Shown: positions 22,548-33,123 of the stretch, piece after piece
How the letters are laid out: each line of letters starts with the position of its first letter
Position numbering within the stretch: position 1 is the first letter of the stretch
Origin: Cololabis saira
Lineage: Eukaryota > Chordata > Actinopteri > Beloniformes > Belonidae
Length of the DNA: 64,000 bases
Reading direction: 5' to 3'
NCBI RefSeq assembly: GCF_033807715.1
Contig: NC_084596.1
Coordinates: 39,976,458 to 40,040,457 of the forward strand
Notes under the pieces: model-generated
Seen by the model: only the letters and a program-made list of their open reading frames with translations
Database searches by the model: none
What the model was told of the DNA's origin: nothing
Program-made: the position numbers and the translations under genes

Positions 22548-24003
22548 CAGGGGTGCAGATCCGATGTCAGGATTGGACTGTATTGAACCGTTCGGTATAG
22601 CGTGTTCGGTTCGGAACGGAGGCGTACCGAACGAGTTACCACACGGACATAAGTAGAGGACCGCACGTTGTGGAGCAGAGCGCTGCTGCAGCTGCACAGG
22701 CAGTTGCGCTCACACTGAGAAACAACAAGCAACAGTTGTAGCCGACGTCATGGCTAATGCCGCTAGTATTGGCAATAACCCATGCTTATTAATCACAAAA
22801 CACAGGTTAAACATCATGACCAAATCCACTCCGACCCGATGGGTCAGTATCAGCGCAGACAGACTGCAGCTTCGCCTGAATTATGGTTCTGCATTAAATC
22901 GACGGCGTAGCCGACGCGTAGGGTCGCGGTGCGGTGTGCGTCGCCGCGTACCTTACGCCGTCGGTTCTGCGTTGGTGTGACGCGGAACCATAAATCAGCC
23001 ACCGGGAGCAAAGGCAGAACGCAGGGTTATAAATGTTATTTAATCTGAGCAACAACTTTAAACTGTTCAGTGTTGCATTTGTTCAATTTTGCACATTTGA
23101 TGTAGAAAAGATTTGTTTTTAAGATTTAAGATTTTGTTGTTTATAAGTCTGAGCCTTATAAATGTTATTTAATCTGAGCAACAACTTTAAACTGTTCAGT
23201 GTTGCAACTGTTCAATTTTGCACATCAGGGAGATATTTTTTTTTAAGTCTGAGCCAATGTTATTTTGTGTGTGTGTAATAAAAAACTAGCACGTTTATAT
23301 TTTGCATTTTGTTTTCTTACTGTACCGAAAATGAACCGAACCGTGACCTCCAAACCGAGGTACGTACCGAACCGAGATTTTTGTGTACCGTTACACCCCT
23401 ACTGCTTACTTAACTGTTATATTCGTAAATCATAATTTTAAGGGTTTTGGGCATGTAGTGTCTACTCATCTCAAATTCTTCTCACCATCTTCCTTTTATC
23501 CTATGGGACTACTTTATGCACGATCAATTGATATATGGATGAAATATGGAGCCCTAAACAAGTTGTTTGAACTAACTGATCATGTTTTAACACAGTTATG
23601 GTGGTAAACAGTTCTAAAAGAAAAGGACCCATTGCTAAGAGCACAATAAACACAGCACAAGTTGACCCAACATCAAATTTATTTACATAAATGTCCATGT
23701 TCGTTTTCATCTGTCATTTTCCAGGACTCCCTGGAAGAAGAGATCCTGTATCTTAATAGGCGTAGTAATAAAATGGAGTAGCAATACTTTCATTCTGTAC
23801 ACCTCAAAACGCACCGTGGATGTATTATTTTTTTAGAAATATATTTTTAATAAATATTCTACATATTCAACCTTTAAGTCTGAAAATACATTTGTTCAAT
23901 TTTTAATAATGTAGGGTATTTTTTATTGGGGGGGACAATTCATGTTTTTCAGAAATTGGGGGGGACATGTCCCCCCCTGTCCCCCCCAGGATCTGCACCC
24001 AGG
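22548..24003. mobile_element. hAT-type element with nested elements
   Basis: 1456 bp with ends CAGGGGTGCAGATCC and rc CCTGGGTGCAGATCC, flanked by the perfect 8-bp repeat GCTCATTC (22540-22547, 24004-24011). It contains a second hAT-like element (about 22,575-23,401, ends related to TAGGGGTGTAACGGTAC), which itself holds a palindromic MITE near 22,868-23,002. No transposase frame remains. Confidence 0.85.
22868..23002. mobile_element. Palindromic MITE, nested
   Basis: Related to the 141-bp MITE: TTATGGTTCTGC ... ACGCCGTCGG ... GCGGAACCATAAATCAG. It lies inside the inner hAT-like element. Confidence 0.7.
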
Positions 24004-24011
24004 GCTCATTC

Positions 24012-24465
24012 CTCAGCATCGCGGCGGAACAGATTCCAAGATCAAAAGTTCATACAGAAAACATTTAGGTGTCTGTAGTCTTTATTCAAACACTGTTATC
24101 ATGAGGGGGTTTGGTGTGTCATAACAGACCTCTGACTGAAGCATTCTGGGAAATTAATGAGAGCAAAAAAGAGCATCTTCAGTGAGTTTACCAAGCACAT
24201 TTTCTGATAAATCAGAGACATGCTGCTCACACTGCTCAGATACTAATGCTAAATGTTTTTATTTTTGTCAAAAAACAAAAGAAATCTTATCACGAGTTTA
24301 AATGTTTAACACTATCCCATCATGTGTCTGAACAAAAACATTTCAAAAGTTCTGGGTTTAATCTTTGTTCACTTCCTATCTCTGACAGACAACAGTTAAA
24401 ATAGACTACAAATATGAACTCGTCCACATCAGAACTAGACTCTTCTCTGCTCTGATTCTGACACT
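24012..24465. other. 5' flank of gene C
   Basis: Matches the flank upstream of genes A and B (ACTGCTCAGATA, TTTAATCTTTGTTCACTTC, CTCTGACAGACAAC) but without the LINE. This gives the pre-insertion state near 24,300-24,320. A promoter should lie here; no clear TATA box can be assigned. Confidence 0.6.
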
Positions 24466-24523
24466 ATGAAGATGACGTTTGTCCCTATCGCTCTCTTGGT
24501 TTGGCTTTCTGGAGTGTTGGATG
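24466..24523 (+). CDS. Gene C exon 1, signal peptide
   Basis: 58 nt. ATG lies in TGACACTATGAAG; 19 hydrophobic-cored residues plus one base; donor GTAACT. Confidence 0.85.
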
Positions 24524-27215
24524 GTAACTATTACTAATTTCACTTATAAAGAGACCTCTTACTTTGTCATCATTCAAGTATTTATACACTCTGATCTTTT
24601 TTTTTCTTGTTGTGTTTCAGGACAAAGTGCAGAATCTTCGCCTTGTAGTCCTCCTTCCCTGAATAATGGTTATTTAATCCCTCCAAACGAGTCTTATCCT
24701 CATGAAACCCACATCGTCTATGTCTGTGAACATGGATATAAGCCACCAGGGGAGGGCTGGTTTACAACTAGCACATGTAAGAATGGTCACTGGTCTCCTG
24801 AACCTCGGTGTGTAGGTAAGTATTTAAGTCCTTAAAATGTTGGAAACCTCTAAATTTAATGCTTCAAATTCAATGAGATAAAATGACCAGAAAGAAGTTT
24901 AGCTTTAACAAAGTATTAAAAGACAATGACAACAAACTAGATCAGCTGATGGTGAATACAATGGAGTTTTAATTTTAGACAGTAGTCAGATCTGGACTGG
25001 GACCAGAGGCGATTCTAGGGTCTGTTGGGGCCCTAGGCAAAGATTTCTAGGGGGCCCCTCAAACCAGCATTCATCACCGTTATGTTATAATAAACTGACA
25101 CCAACGAAAACTTTATGAAATTTTGTTTTTTATTCCAAATGTTTTTCTTTACCTTCGGCTGAGCCGAATCGGCTCCATTTAAAACTTCCAGAATGAACGT
25201 TAAATTTTGTGCACACGACACTGTGTGTAGTTTTTTTTTTTTTTGACACTGTGTACAGGTGGATGATCCGTGATCATGGGAATGACGACATGGGGGCCTT
25301 TGAGGGAGGTTTCTTACTGGCTACTGAGATGTCATTGATAATTGCCCTAATTGTTTAAGGAGGAGGATGTGGTCATTGCGGTTACCACATTTTGAGATCT
25401 GTGGAGTAAAAACAGCCTTCAAAATACTTTTTTAGTCCTCAATACCCCTGACAGGAAACACCTTTGTTTATAGTAATAATTTAAAAAAAAAAAAACTTTT
25501 TTTTTTTTTTTTTTTTGGGGGGGCCTCATGGGCCCCCCAACAACTCGGGGCCCCAAGCAGTTGCCTGCTTTGCCTGTTCACAAGCTGCGCCCCTGACTGG
25601 GACTAGATCAGACCTGGTGGTTTTGGTCCAACACTACAGTCTAGAACTAACCAAGTACAGTATAGTATATCTAAAGCAAAAATAATGTAATGCAGCATTG
25701 TTTTGTTGTTTTTTAGTTAGGAAGGGTGATTTGTGTTATGTCAAAAGTGTCAATAGATAAAAACAAAATTCATTCTATTTAGAAACATTGCGACATCTGG
25801 AATAATGTTTATTATACATGTTTAATCTTTTTGACAGAAAACTTCTGCTCTGTGGACACTGATGCCAACCATGACTTAAAAAGTACTGGAGTTGCTTTCT
25901 TAGCAAACGGAGAGACAATGGAGCTTGCTTGTAAAGATAAGTGGAGATTTAAAAACTTTGCTGTATTCCAGTGCAAAGATCTACAACCCATTTTATCCAG
26001 ATGTAAGTACTACTTTAAATTATTATTATTTTATAAGACATACAAATAAAGAGAACATGTTAATCATGGTGGTAATATCTCCAGTGAAAGGCTCTCTGAT
26101 ATTTGATAAATTAAATCCAGAAGGAGACTTTCTCTTGACCTTGTTGTGTAGACGGTTTCTGATAAATGTGTTTGTGAAATCAGCATTAATTTACCATCAA
26201 AAGAAAAATCTGAGTAAAAGTTTAAATATTCCTCAGAACATAGTTTTATGGAAATGAGATAAACCTGTGCTTATGTTAGTTATCCCCTAGAGATTTTGGA
26301 GGTGAATTTCGCGTAAACAGTCCTATCCAAATTAAATCAACAATATCTCCACAATTATAAGGACAATATGCATCATCTTGGTCTCAATGGATAGCGAAGA
26401 CCTCACAGCATACATTTCCAGTGTCAGAAAAATTGTGAATGTTTATCCTGCTCTGAACTGGATCTCATGGAGCGGACCTCCATTGGAGGAGAAGGGGCAG
26501 GGAAACGCTGCTGGACTCTGATTTCAGCACGGCCAGTTTGACCAGACAGATGTGAACACCAGATGTTTTGTTCCCGTTCTTTTGGTCTCAGATAGTTAAA
26601 TTTTTTATATTTTTGTCCTGATTTTTTTTCCCCATTTTATCAACTAAGTAACAGTCCTGGGCATTTCTCCCTCTAACAGCCCCGGGAGGCCCCACACTGA
26701 GCTCAGGCCTCCTCCTTAACCTGAGGAGTGAGCAGCAGCTTCTTTTCACCAGTCAGGGTGGGGTTTCTCTGGCCGGACGTAGCGCGTGGAAGGATCACGT
26801 TATTCCGGCCGGATCCTCCCCACCCCATCTGTTCCCCGGTTGGCCAGAGGGGGCAGTATAGCCCAGGACTGCTGCATATTTTTGTGAGGGTAGCTCACAT
26901 TAGCTACCCAAGGGAACACGGGGAGAACAGTTAGAACAGATAGTTCACATTTTTCAAAAAGCAAATGAAATCCTAACACCTGTTAACATTTAGGGAATTT
27001 GTTTCTTCCTGCACATCCTTAAAACTTTTTTCTGTGCTTCTATTTGACTCTACAGGTTGTAACCGTTTACAGATAACTACAGTAAGTGTCCCTCTTCTGT
27101 AAACAAACTGATTTTCTGGTTTCTTCATTCATTCACACTTTAGTTAAGTGTCTCAAACGAAAACTGATCCATGAAACTTCTTTGTGAACAGGATCTCTGC
27201 AAGCCCAGATCATGA
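24466..27215 (+). CDS. CFHR-like gene C, reduced to two CCP domains
   Basis: Predicted secreted protein of about 155 residues. Exons are 24466-24523, 24621-24815, 25838-26002, 27056-27081 and 27192-27215. Signal peptide MKMTFVPIALLVWLSGVLD, CCP1 (SPCSPPSLNNGYLIPPNES, GEGWFTTSTC, HWSPEPRC, with an N-glycosylation sequon NES), then directly the SCR20-like CCP (NFCSVDTDANHDLKSTG, MELACKDKWRFKNF), CCNRLQITT and DLCKPRS. The linker and SCR19-like exons of A/B are missing. Because all these exons are phase 1, the deletion keeps the frame, giving a compact natural domain set. Splice sites, stop and poly(A) signal are intact. It could act as a competitor for C3-fragment or surface binding; that is inference. 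It lies 3' of A and B in the same orientation, and its 5' flank lacks the A/B LINE, so it is the outgroup copy. Confidence 0.78.
24621..24815 (+). CDS. Gene C exon 2, CCP1
   Basis: 195 nt, phase 1. Four cysteines and GHWSPEPRC. N-terminal part more diverged from A/B (SSPCSPPSLNNG) than the rest. Confidence 0.85.
25004..25595. mobile_element. hAT-type insertion in gene C intron
   Basis: 592 bp with ends CAGAGGCG and rc CAGGGGCG, flanked by the perfect 8-bp repeat ACTGGGAC (24996-25003, 25596-25603). Genes A and B show the empty site. It carries GGGGCCC-rich ends and a long T tract near 25,500. Confidence 0.88.
25838..26002 (+). CDS. Gene C exon 3, SCR20-like CCP
   Basis: 165 nt, phase 1, acceptor TTGACAG. 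The upstream intron joins sequence matching intron 2 of A to exon 5, showing the internal deletion that removed two exons. Confidence 0.85.
26598..26936. mobile_element. Insertion with 9-bp direct repeats in gene C intron
   Basis: 339 bp between two CAGATAGTT copies (26589-26597, 26937-26945), absent from A and B. It starts with a T-rich tract and contains GC-rich sequence (GGCCGGACGTAGCGCG). The family is not recognised; a SINE in reverse orientation is possible. Confidence 0.6.
27056..27081 (+). CDS. Gene C exon 4, micro-exon
   Basis: 26 nt between CTACAG and GTAAGT, encoding CCNRLQITT with the carried-over base. Confidence 0.65.
27192..27215 (+). CDS. Gene C last coding exon
   Basis: Encodes DLCKPRS and TGA after GAACAG. 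It shares the Cys and PRS with gene A. Confidence 0.65.
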   Translation, partial: DLCKPRS

Positions 27216-27377
27216 AGACGCTGCTTTCAGATTTGCTGATGAAATGTCATCACAGAAGACTTGAGACGATCGGTTATGATCACGCCCTACGTAGCTTTTC
27301 AGTCTTAATTAATGCGTCAATTGTTTGTGAGCTCAAAGCTGAATAACTGAATCAACCTATAAATGTGCTCCAGTTTG

Positions 27378-27383
27378 AATAAA
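27378..27383 (+). terminator. Poly(A) signal of gene C
   Basis: AATAAA about 165 nt past the stop, matching the A and B signals. Confidence 0.8.
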
Positions 27384-27439
27384 GTCCTCATCTGAGACAC
27401 TAAACATTCAACTCTGACTTGTGTTTTTGTTCTTAAATT

Positions 27440-28700
27440 CTCACTGGTGTCAGATTATACTGATGATGTTGTGTTTTGTTTTCACATAGTAGTGCATTTA
27501 TAGTTCTATGAGCATTTTGAAAAATGTTTAAATACACATGATAGTTAAAATTTTAGGTATTGAGTATATTTACTTTTTAGTTAGGTAATTTATTATGTAT
27601 TTAGCCAGATTATGGTGATTCTGTGGTAATGATGATGGGGCCCTTGAATATTGTTGCCCAGGGTACAGCGAAGTGTTAATCTGGCCCTGAGTTTGTGACA
27701 TTACACATCCTTATTTGATGGAGCAGACTGCATCATTGAGTCTAGATGAGCAAAACACAGAAATGCGACCAAAATGCGCCTTATGATGATGTCCAACGTT
27801 AAAGTTTACAGAGAAGAACATGTATGAAATTAGTTGCTGTTTTAATTTCACGTTTTACATTTTCAATTTCAGGGGTTGAGTATGTCGACTAGCTATTGGC
27901 TCATCAGTTTCTAAAGCTAACGGGCGCAATCAGTCACACAATGCATTTAACACGGCATGGAATTTGAATGAATAGCGATGCATTATTGACGTAATCAGAA
28001 GCCTTGAATTCAAATATTGTAAAATGTGTGAGTGTAAAATGGCAACGGCAGGCTACAGGAATTAATGAAACGTGTTCTGAATGTATTATAGTGTCAGCAG
28101 AAAACTATTTTACCAATATTTTACCAAACTATTATGTTTAATCATACGTAAAACTACAGTTCTGAAAGCAGACCAGGCATTGTATTCCCCCTACTAGCGT
28201 GGGGGTGTAACATTTGGACTTTTATATCGAGCCACTTGTTAAATGAAGAAGTGAACTTTCTTAGTTGCGAAAATCATTTTATTGATAGATTCGTGTTGTA
28301 ATCATTTTCACTTCATACAGTTACAAAACTGAAATCAAGCACAAAAGTGTTGTTTTTAGCTAAATTGATGTCAGCCTAAAAAAATATATTATCTTACTAT
28401 GCTACTTATTTTAATTAAATGATTTTTCAAGTGACTTCAAACCTTTTATATGCTAGGCCTAAAACTTAATCAGAGCTGGTTACAGAACAACCAAAAACAA
28501 CCAAACGGGAACCTTGTGTGGAGATATAATGCAACCACAACAGTGGTTGCATTATATCTCAGTTGGTGGGTTCCCTTAACGTTTTGGGAATGTTTGAACC
28601 CTTAACATTTTGTGTTAGTGTGGGAGCGATCAGTGCTCAGCAGTGGGTGACTCGTCCTTGTGGTCTCAACATGAAAAACGTTCTGATGCTGTGGTATTTG
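27440..28700. other. Stretch without a recognised gene
   Basis: AT-rich sequence with many stops in all frames. The only clear structure is the perfect hairpin at 28521-28560. Confidence 0.5.
28521..28560. repeat. Perfect 18-bp hairpin
   Basis: GAGATATAATGCAACCAC, loop AACA, then the exact complement. It may be the remnant end of an inverted-repeat element. Confidence 0.9.
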
Positions 28701-28711
28701 TACCGACCGAT

Positions 28712-29287
28712 CAGAGGTGGAAAAAGTACAAAAATATTGTACTTAATTAAAAGTACAAATTTTCTGCTTGAAAATTACTTAAGTAAAAGTATAAAAGTAC
28801 CTCAAATTAAATATAATAAAGTACCAAAAGTACATGGTGTAAAATGTACTTAAGTACAAAGTAAAAAGTACAAAGTACAAAGTACAAAATTCAAAGTACA
28901 AAATTATTTTCAAAAGGATTGCAAAGAAATGAAGAATCCAAGAATTTGCTTACAACTCTAAATAATGGTGATATTATTCTGACCCCTTTAGCGTTTGTTT
29001 CCATTAACCCATTTTAATTTCGTCGGCTTGAGCGTCGGCTGCCGCTCAAGGCTGATTTATGGTTCCGCGTTACACCAACGCAGAGCCTACGGCGTAGGGT
29101 ACGCGGCGACACGCACCGTACGGTGCGCTAAATATAGCGGATTAAAAGTACGATTTTTTTCTTGAAAATTTAATGAAGTAAAAGTAAAAGTACAGAAAAA
29201 TGAAAGTATTAATAAAAGTACAAATTCTCAAAAATCTTACTTAAGTACAATAACGAAGTACTTGTACTTCGTTACTTTACACCACTG
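28712..29287. mobile_element. hAT-type MITE
   Basis: 576 bp with ends CAGAGGTGGAAAAAGTAC and rc CAGTGGTGTAAAGTAAC, flanked by the perfect 8-bp repeat CGACCGAT (28704-28711, 29288-29295). It is rich in AAAGTAC motifs. A half copy of the AGGCTGA palindromic MITE is nested at about 29,046-29,131. Confidence 0.9.
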
Positions 29288-29295
29288 CGACCGAT

Positions 29296-30260
29296 TACAA
29301 CCCAGTCGGGATGAGCCGACCCATGTCAATCCTGGAGAACACAGACGACCGCTGTAACATCTGGATAACCAGTTTGAGTGACAAATACAAAGCCAGACCT
29401 GAAACACCGGTGTGGGGCCACAGCCCTGTGTTGAACATGCGAAGACTTAATTCCAACTCTGAGGGCAGCCTTGATTTCTTAACGTTAACATGGTTTGAAA
29501 GAAAGGAACCTCCATAATGACTCAAAGCTCTGGCAAGTTTTGCATTTATGGCCCCGCGGTGATAAGGAATAGCACCCTCATTGGGCATGAACCCCAAAAC
29601 GCAGCAGGGGCCCCTGCCGATTTATTGCAGCCCACGCCCGGCTATAAAGAGCATGCTCTCCCCTCTCTCTTTCTCTTTTTCTCCCAAGCCCTCTTCTCTC
29701 TCAGCCCTGTCCACTCTCCCATGGAGTTCTGTGTGAGCTATGAAGAAAGCCACAGCTCCTCTTTTAGCATGAAGAGCTACTAACTATGGGCCGGCCTTCT
29801 CCAGTATCGGGCCTGAAGACACGTCTGGTTGCCTGGAAATGGCAATCACAGTGTGCAGCGCTGCAACGAGTGACCCGCTAACGTTCTGAGCCCCAGATGA
29901 GCCGAACGAGGGACCCTTGCATACCCTGACGACATGAACGCCTTCGGACCGACCTGGAGCTGAAGGAGTCTCAGCTGCTGTGACCATGCTGCATCAAATA
30001 GGGGGGTGTGATTAGTTGTCCTTGTGCGGTGTAACTGTTCTCACAGTGATTCTTAAAAACACAGTTACTCTTAAAAAACGGACTAAGTCTTGCTGCTGTT
30101 TCAGCTTTTTTTTGTGGCCTTGTGCTGAAATGAGATGATAAAACATTTGGTTTGTGTTGATGTTACTTGGGGATGCATATGTTGCACGTGAGTTAAGGAT
30201 ATCAAAATCAAACATTTTTATCCTCGGCGGTGGGAAAAATGCGCGTCTCTAATATTTTGG
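29296..30260. other. Unclassified stretch
   Basis: No supported gene. 29,600-29,760 has a TATAAAGAG motif followed by a pyrimidine-rich run and a short ATG frame, as at the start of a retroelement or LTR. I cannot assign a family. Confidence 0.35.
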
Positions 30261-30264
30261 GCCC

Positions 30265-30460
30265 CTGTTGGAGGAAATGACTCCCTGGACAGGTTGCCAG
30301 TCCACCCCAAGGCCACATTCAGAAAAACAACCACAGCCACTCACGCATATGGACAAATAAAATCACCACTCAGTCTAACATGTTTTTGGACCGATGGAGG
30401 AAGTTGGAGTACCTGCAGTAAACCCATCCAAGCACGGGGGAGAACATGCATGACATCCGT
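30265..30460. repeat. Common fish dispersed repeat fragment
   Basis: CCCTGGACAGGTTGCCAGTC ... TGTTTTTGGACCGATGGAGG ... GGGGGAGAACATGC is a widespread fish repeat module often attached to LINE or SINE tails. It is diverged here. Confidence 0.6.
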
Positions 30461-30479
30461 ATTCTCCAGATGATAATGT

Positions 30480-31565
30480 CACTAAACTGGCAGCTTGTAA
30501 ACAAGGAATATTCCTCGTAAGTATTGTTACAACTTCTCCTTTAAATCGTTACCAACCATTTATGTCACTGTAGATGATATGAATCCTGAGGGCATATGGG
30601 ACAGATACAGTGTGTTTGCAGGAAGAATGGGACAAAATAGCAACTTGGACTGTTTATCACTGGGTATGATGAATGCCATATCACCTTTTAAGTGTTTCAA
30701 GAAGGAATGAAAACATAACAAAAGTGGTAAAAACTGTTTTATATTGAAGGCCTGAAATGCAAAAATGAACAGCTGCTAATTATTTATAGTTGACATGAAA
30801 AAGCGTGAAATATCTTGGGATATCTTGGATACTGCAAAAACAATAATATCAAAGTACACATGAGAGTGACTGCAGGAGTTTTTCTTTATTTCGTTTCGTC
30901 ATGCTTGTTACTTGGTGACGCTGCAGCTACAGCTCAGGCGGCAGCAGCACATTTTTTATTTCTCATTTTACTTCAGATGAGAACACTGGACCATGCCTTT
31001 TTTATATTTATTATTACCTTTATTAGTACTTGGGCAGTGAGATGTACTTCCACACAAATACACGTGGATGTTTGTATTCCATTGTTCTAAATGTAGACGT
31101 CCATCAGCAGTGACGGGGCCAAAATCCAGCAGTTGTTACACTCTTGAAAACACACAGTTGCCTTCCTGAAATAAGAAAACCACATCATTTTTGTTAAATG
31201 CTGATTTAAACAGAACCAGTTTGAAAATAATATCAATCTCTGAAAAAAAATCAACAGCACTTACATATTGTATGTAGTCGTTGTAACAACCTGTAAATAA
31301 TCCAGTAGAAGAAAGTGATAATTGTGAAGAGTGAATATTTGAATGCACACATTCACTTCAAAACTTTAGTTGTTAATAATTAACTACATTTGGGTGAGGC
31401 TGCAACTGCAGTTTAAAATAAAAAATCTTCTGAAATAAAATGCTCGTTCCTTTTTTCATCTTCATGATATCGATAAATGACAAGATAATGAATGCTGATC
31501 TTTTTTATCATTGCTGTTTTGAGGTTTTGTCAAGCCTTATTTTGTGATGCAGTAGGAGTGAATGC
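30480..31565. other. Stretch without a recognised gene
   Basis: No supported coding region. A 91-codon frame at 30815-31090 has two hydrophobic stretches but no start context, homologue or exon signals I can name. Confidence 0.45.
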
Positions 31566-31569
31566 ACAT

Positions 31570-31715
31570 TAATCCATCCATCCATGTTCTATTCCCTCTC
31601 AATCATGTACAGGGTCACCAGCATCTGCTAGAATCTATTCCAGCTCATTACAGGCCAAAGACAGGGGTTCACCCTGGACAGGTCACCAGTGCAGATGCAC
31701 AGTAATACATCTTAA
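31570..31715. repeat. Dispersed repeat fragment
   Basis: CATCCATCCATGTTCTATT ... CAGGGTCACCAGCATCTGCT ... CACCCTGGACAGGTCACCAG matches the same fish repeat module as 30,265-30,460, with a different part retained. Confidence 0.6.
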
Positions 31716-31719
31716 TAAT

Positions 31720-32780
31720 AATACATTTTTTAAATTGAAGAAAAAAAACAAACTAATGTAAGTCGCCTGGACAAAATAATTAATGGCCCAGAAAAAATGT
31801 ATTATAGTTAGACCATAGTGAAATGTTAAACTAAAGTCAGATATTGAAGGTGAACTAAAAAGTCAAGGTCCATGAGACTCAGATCACACCATCCATGACT
31901 GTTTGAGACAAAGTGGACAACTGAGGACTCCACTGTTGGAAGCAAATCAAACAAAAACCGTACTGGAATGGTCTTTTAACATATGAGACAAAACTGAAGC
32001 TTTTTGACAAGACTCATCAGCTCTATGTTTCAGACATAAAAATGAAGAATTCAAACTGAAGACTGTCGCTACATGACCGAGATTCGGTTCTGTTCTTGAC
32101 CTGCTTTGCTGCGTCTGACACAGGGCGTCTTCGGCCTGTGGAGGTACAATGAAATCTCAAGACTATCAAAGCGTTCTGGAGTGAAATGTGCTGCCCAGAG
32201 TCAGAAAGATCGGTGTCAGTCACGAGTCATGTGTCCTCTGACAGAATAATGACCCAAACACACAACTAAAAAAATGTTTGGTTTGTATTTTTTAATAACT
32301 GTTGAACTAAAACTTAAAAGCAATGTCTAATTTCCATTAGTCAGCGTTCAGTGTAAAGTAAAGTATTAATTCATGTAAACATGTAAGTTATTTCAGTGAC
32401 CATTTTGGGTTTTCTTTCATTCATGGAAAGGTACTAACAAATCTATTCAGATGTGTTTTTTTGTTGATTTTAAATACTGAGGTATATTTTAAATACGGTG
32501 TGAAATGTGCTGCAAAACTCAATCAACTCAATCATTTGTAATAATTAATCACAATACATAATTTTGTACTGTTGTACAACAGTTTTGAGTTTCCTGTAAG
32601 TTAAAGATAATTGCACTTACATTTAAAGCCCTTGAGAAAAACAATATTGTGAAAGAAACTGATATTTTGGTGGAAGCTCAGAGGGACAAGCCATGGCATG
32701 CTGTGTAATTTGTTCGTTTGTAAATGTTTTTAATATTTTTTTGACAATAAGGAAAAAACAATTGAAAACATTTCCTTCAT
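31720..32780. other. 3' flank of gene D, nothing recognised
   Basis: AT-rich, no open frame of note. Possible D 3' UTR sequence begins at its right edge. Confidence 0.45.
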
Positions 32781-32786
32781 TTTAAT
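32781..32786 (-). terminator. Possible poly(A) signal of gene D
   Basis: TTTAAT on the plus strand reads ATTAAA on the minus strand, about 120 nt past the distal D stop codon. Confidence 0.35.
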
Positions 32787-32905
32787 AATCCAACTCAGTT
32801 TCTGTTTTTGTTTTTTTGTTCATATTTAAGCCAGTTCTGCAGAAATATATCAAATCCTGGATAATTAGTCTCCATATGAACCAGCTGATAATAAAAGGGC
32901 TGAAA

Positions 32906-33123
32906 TCATGTCTGGTCATGTGGAGTATTAAATTGAAATGAGAAGTCTTCACTTTTAGACTTACAGCCGGTGGTTTCCAATCTTCTGTTGTTGCACCGAG
33001 CAAAAAAAGTGTAGTATTGCCACCGGCATGGAAAAGACTCTGATTTACCCTCTTCGATATAAGTAGTTGAAGATAGGTTTATGTATCCCTTGTAATCAGC
33101 TGGCTCCATCCCACATGGTCGAC
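32906..33123 (-). CDS. Gene D distal SCR20-like terminal exon
   Basis: 218 nt. [45 protein letters not shown], then NTPHDQT and TGA. Acceptor TGTAAAG. Four cysteines are present in CCP order. Confidence 0.65.

Noticed and set aside
30815..31090. 91-codon frame with hydrophobic stretches, possible small membrane protein
   Set aside because: AT-rich low-complexity hydrophobics (Phe/Ile/Leu), no conserved feature, no upstream promoter or signal context.
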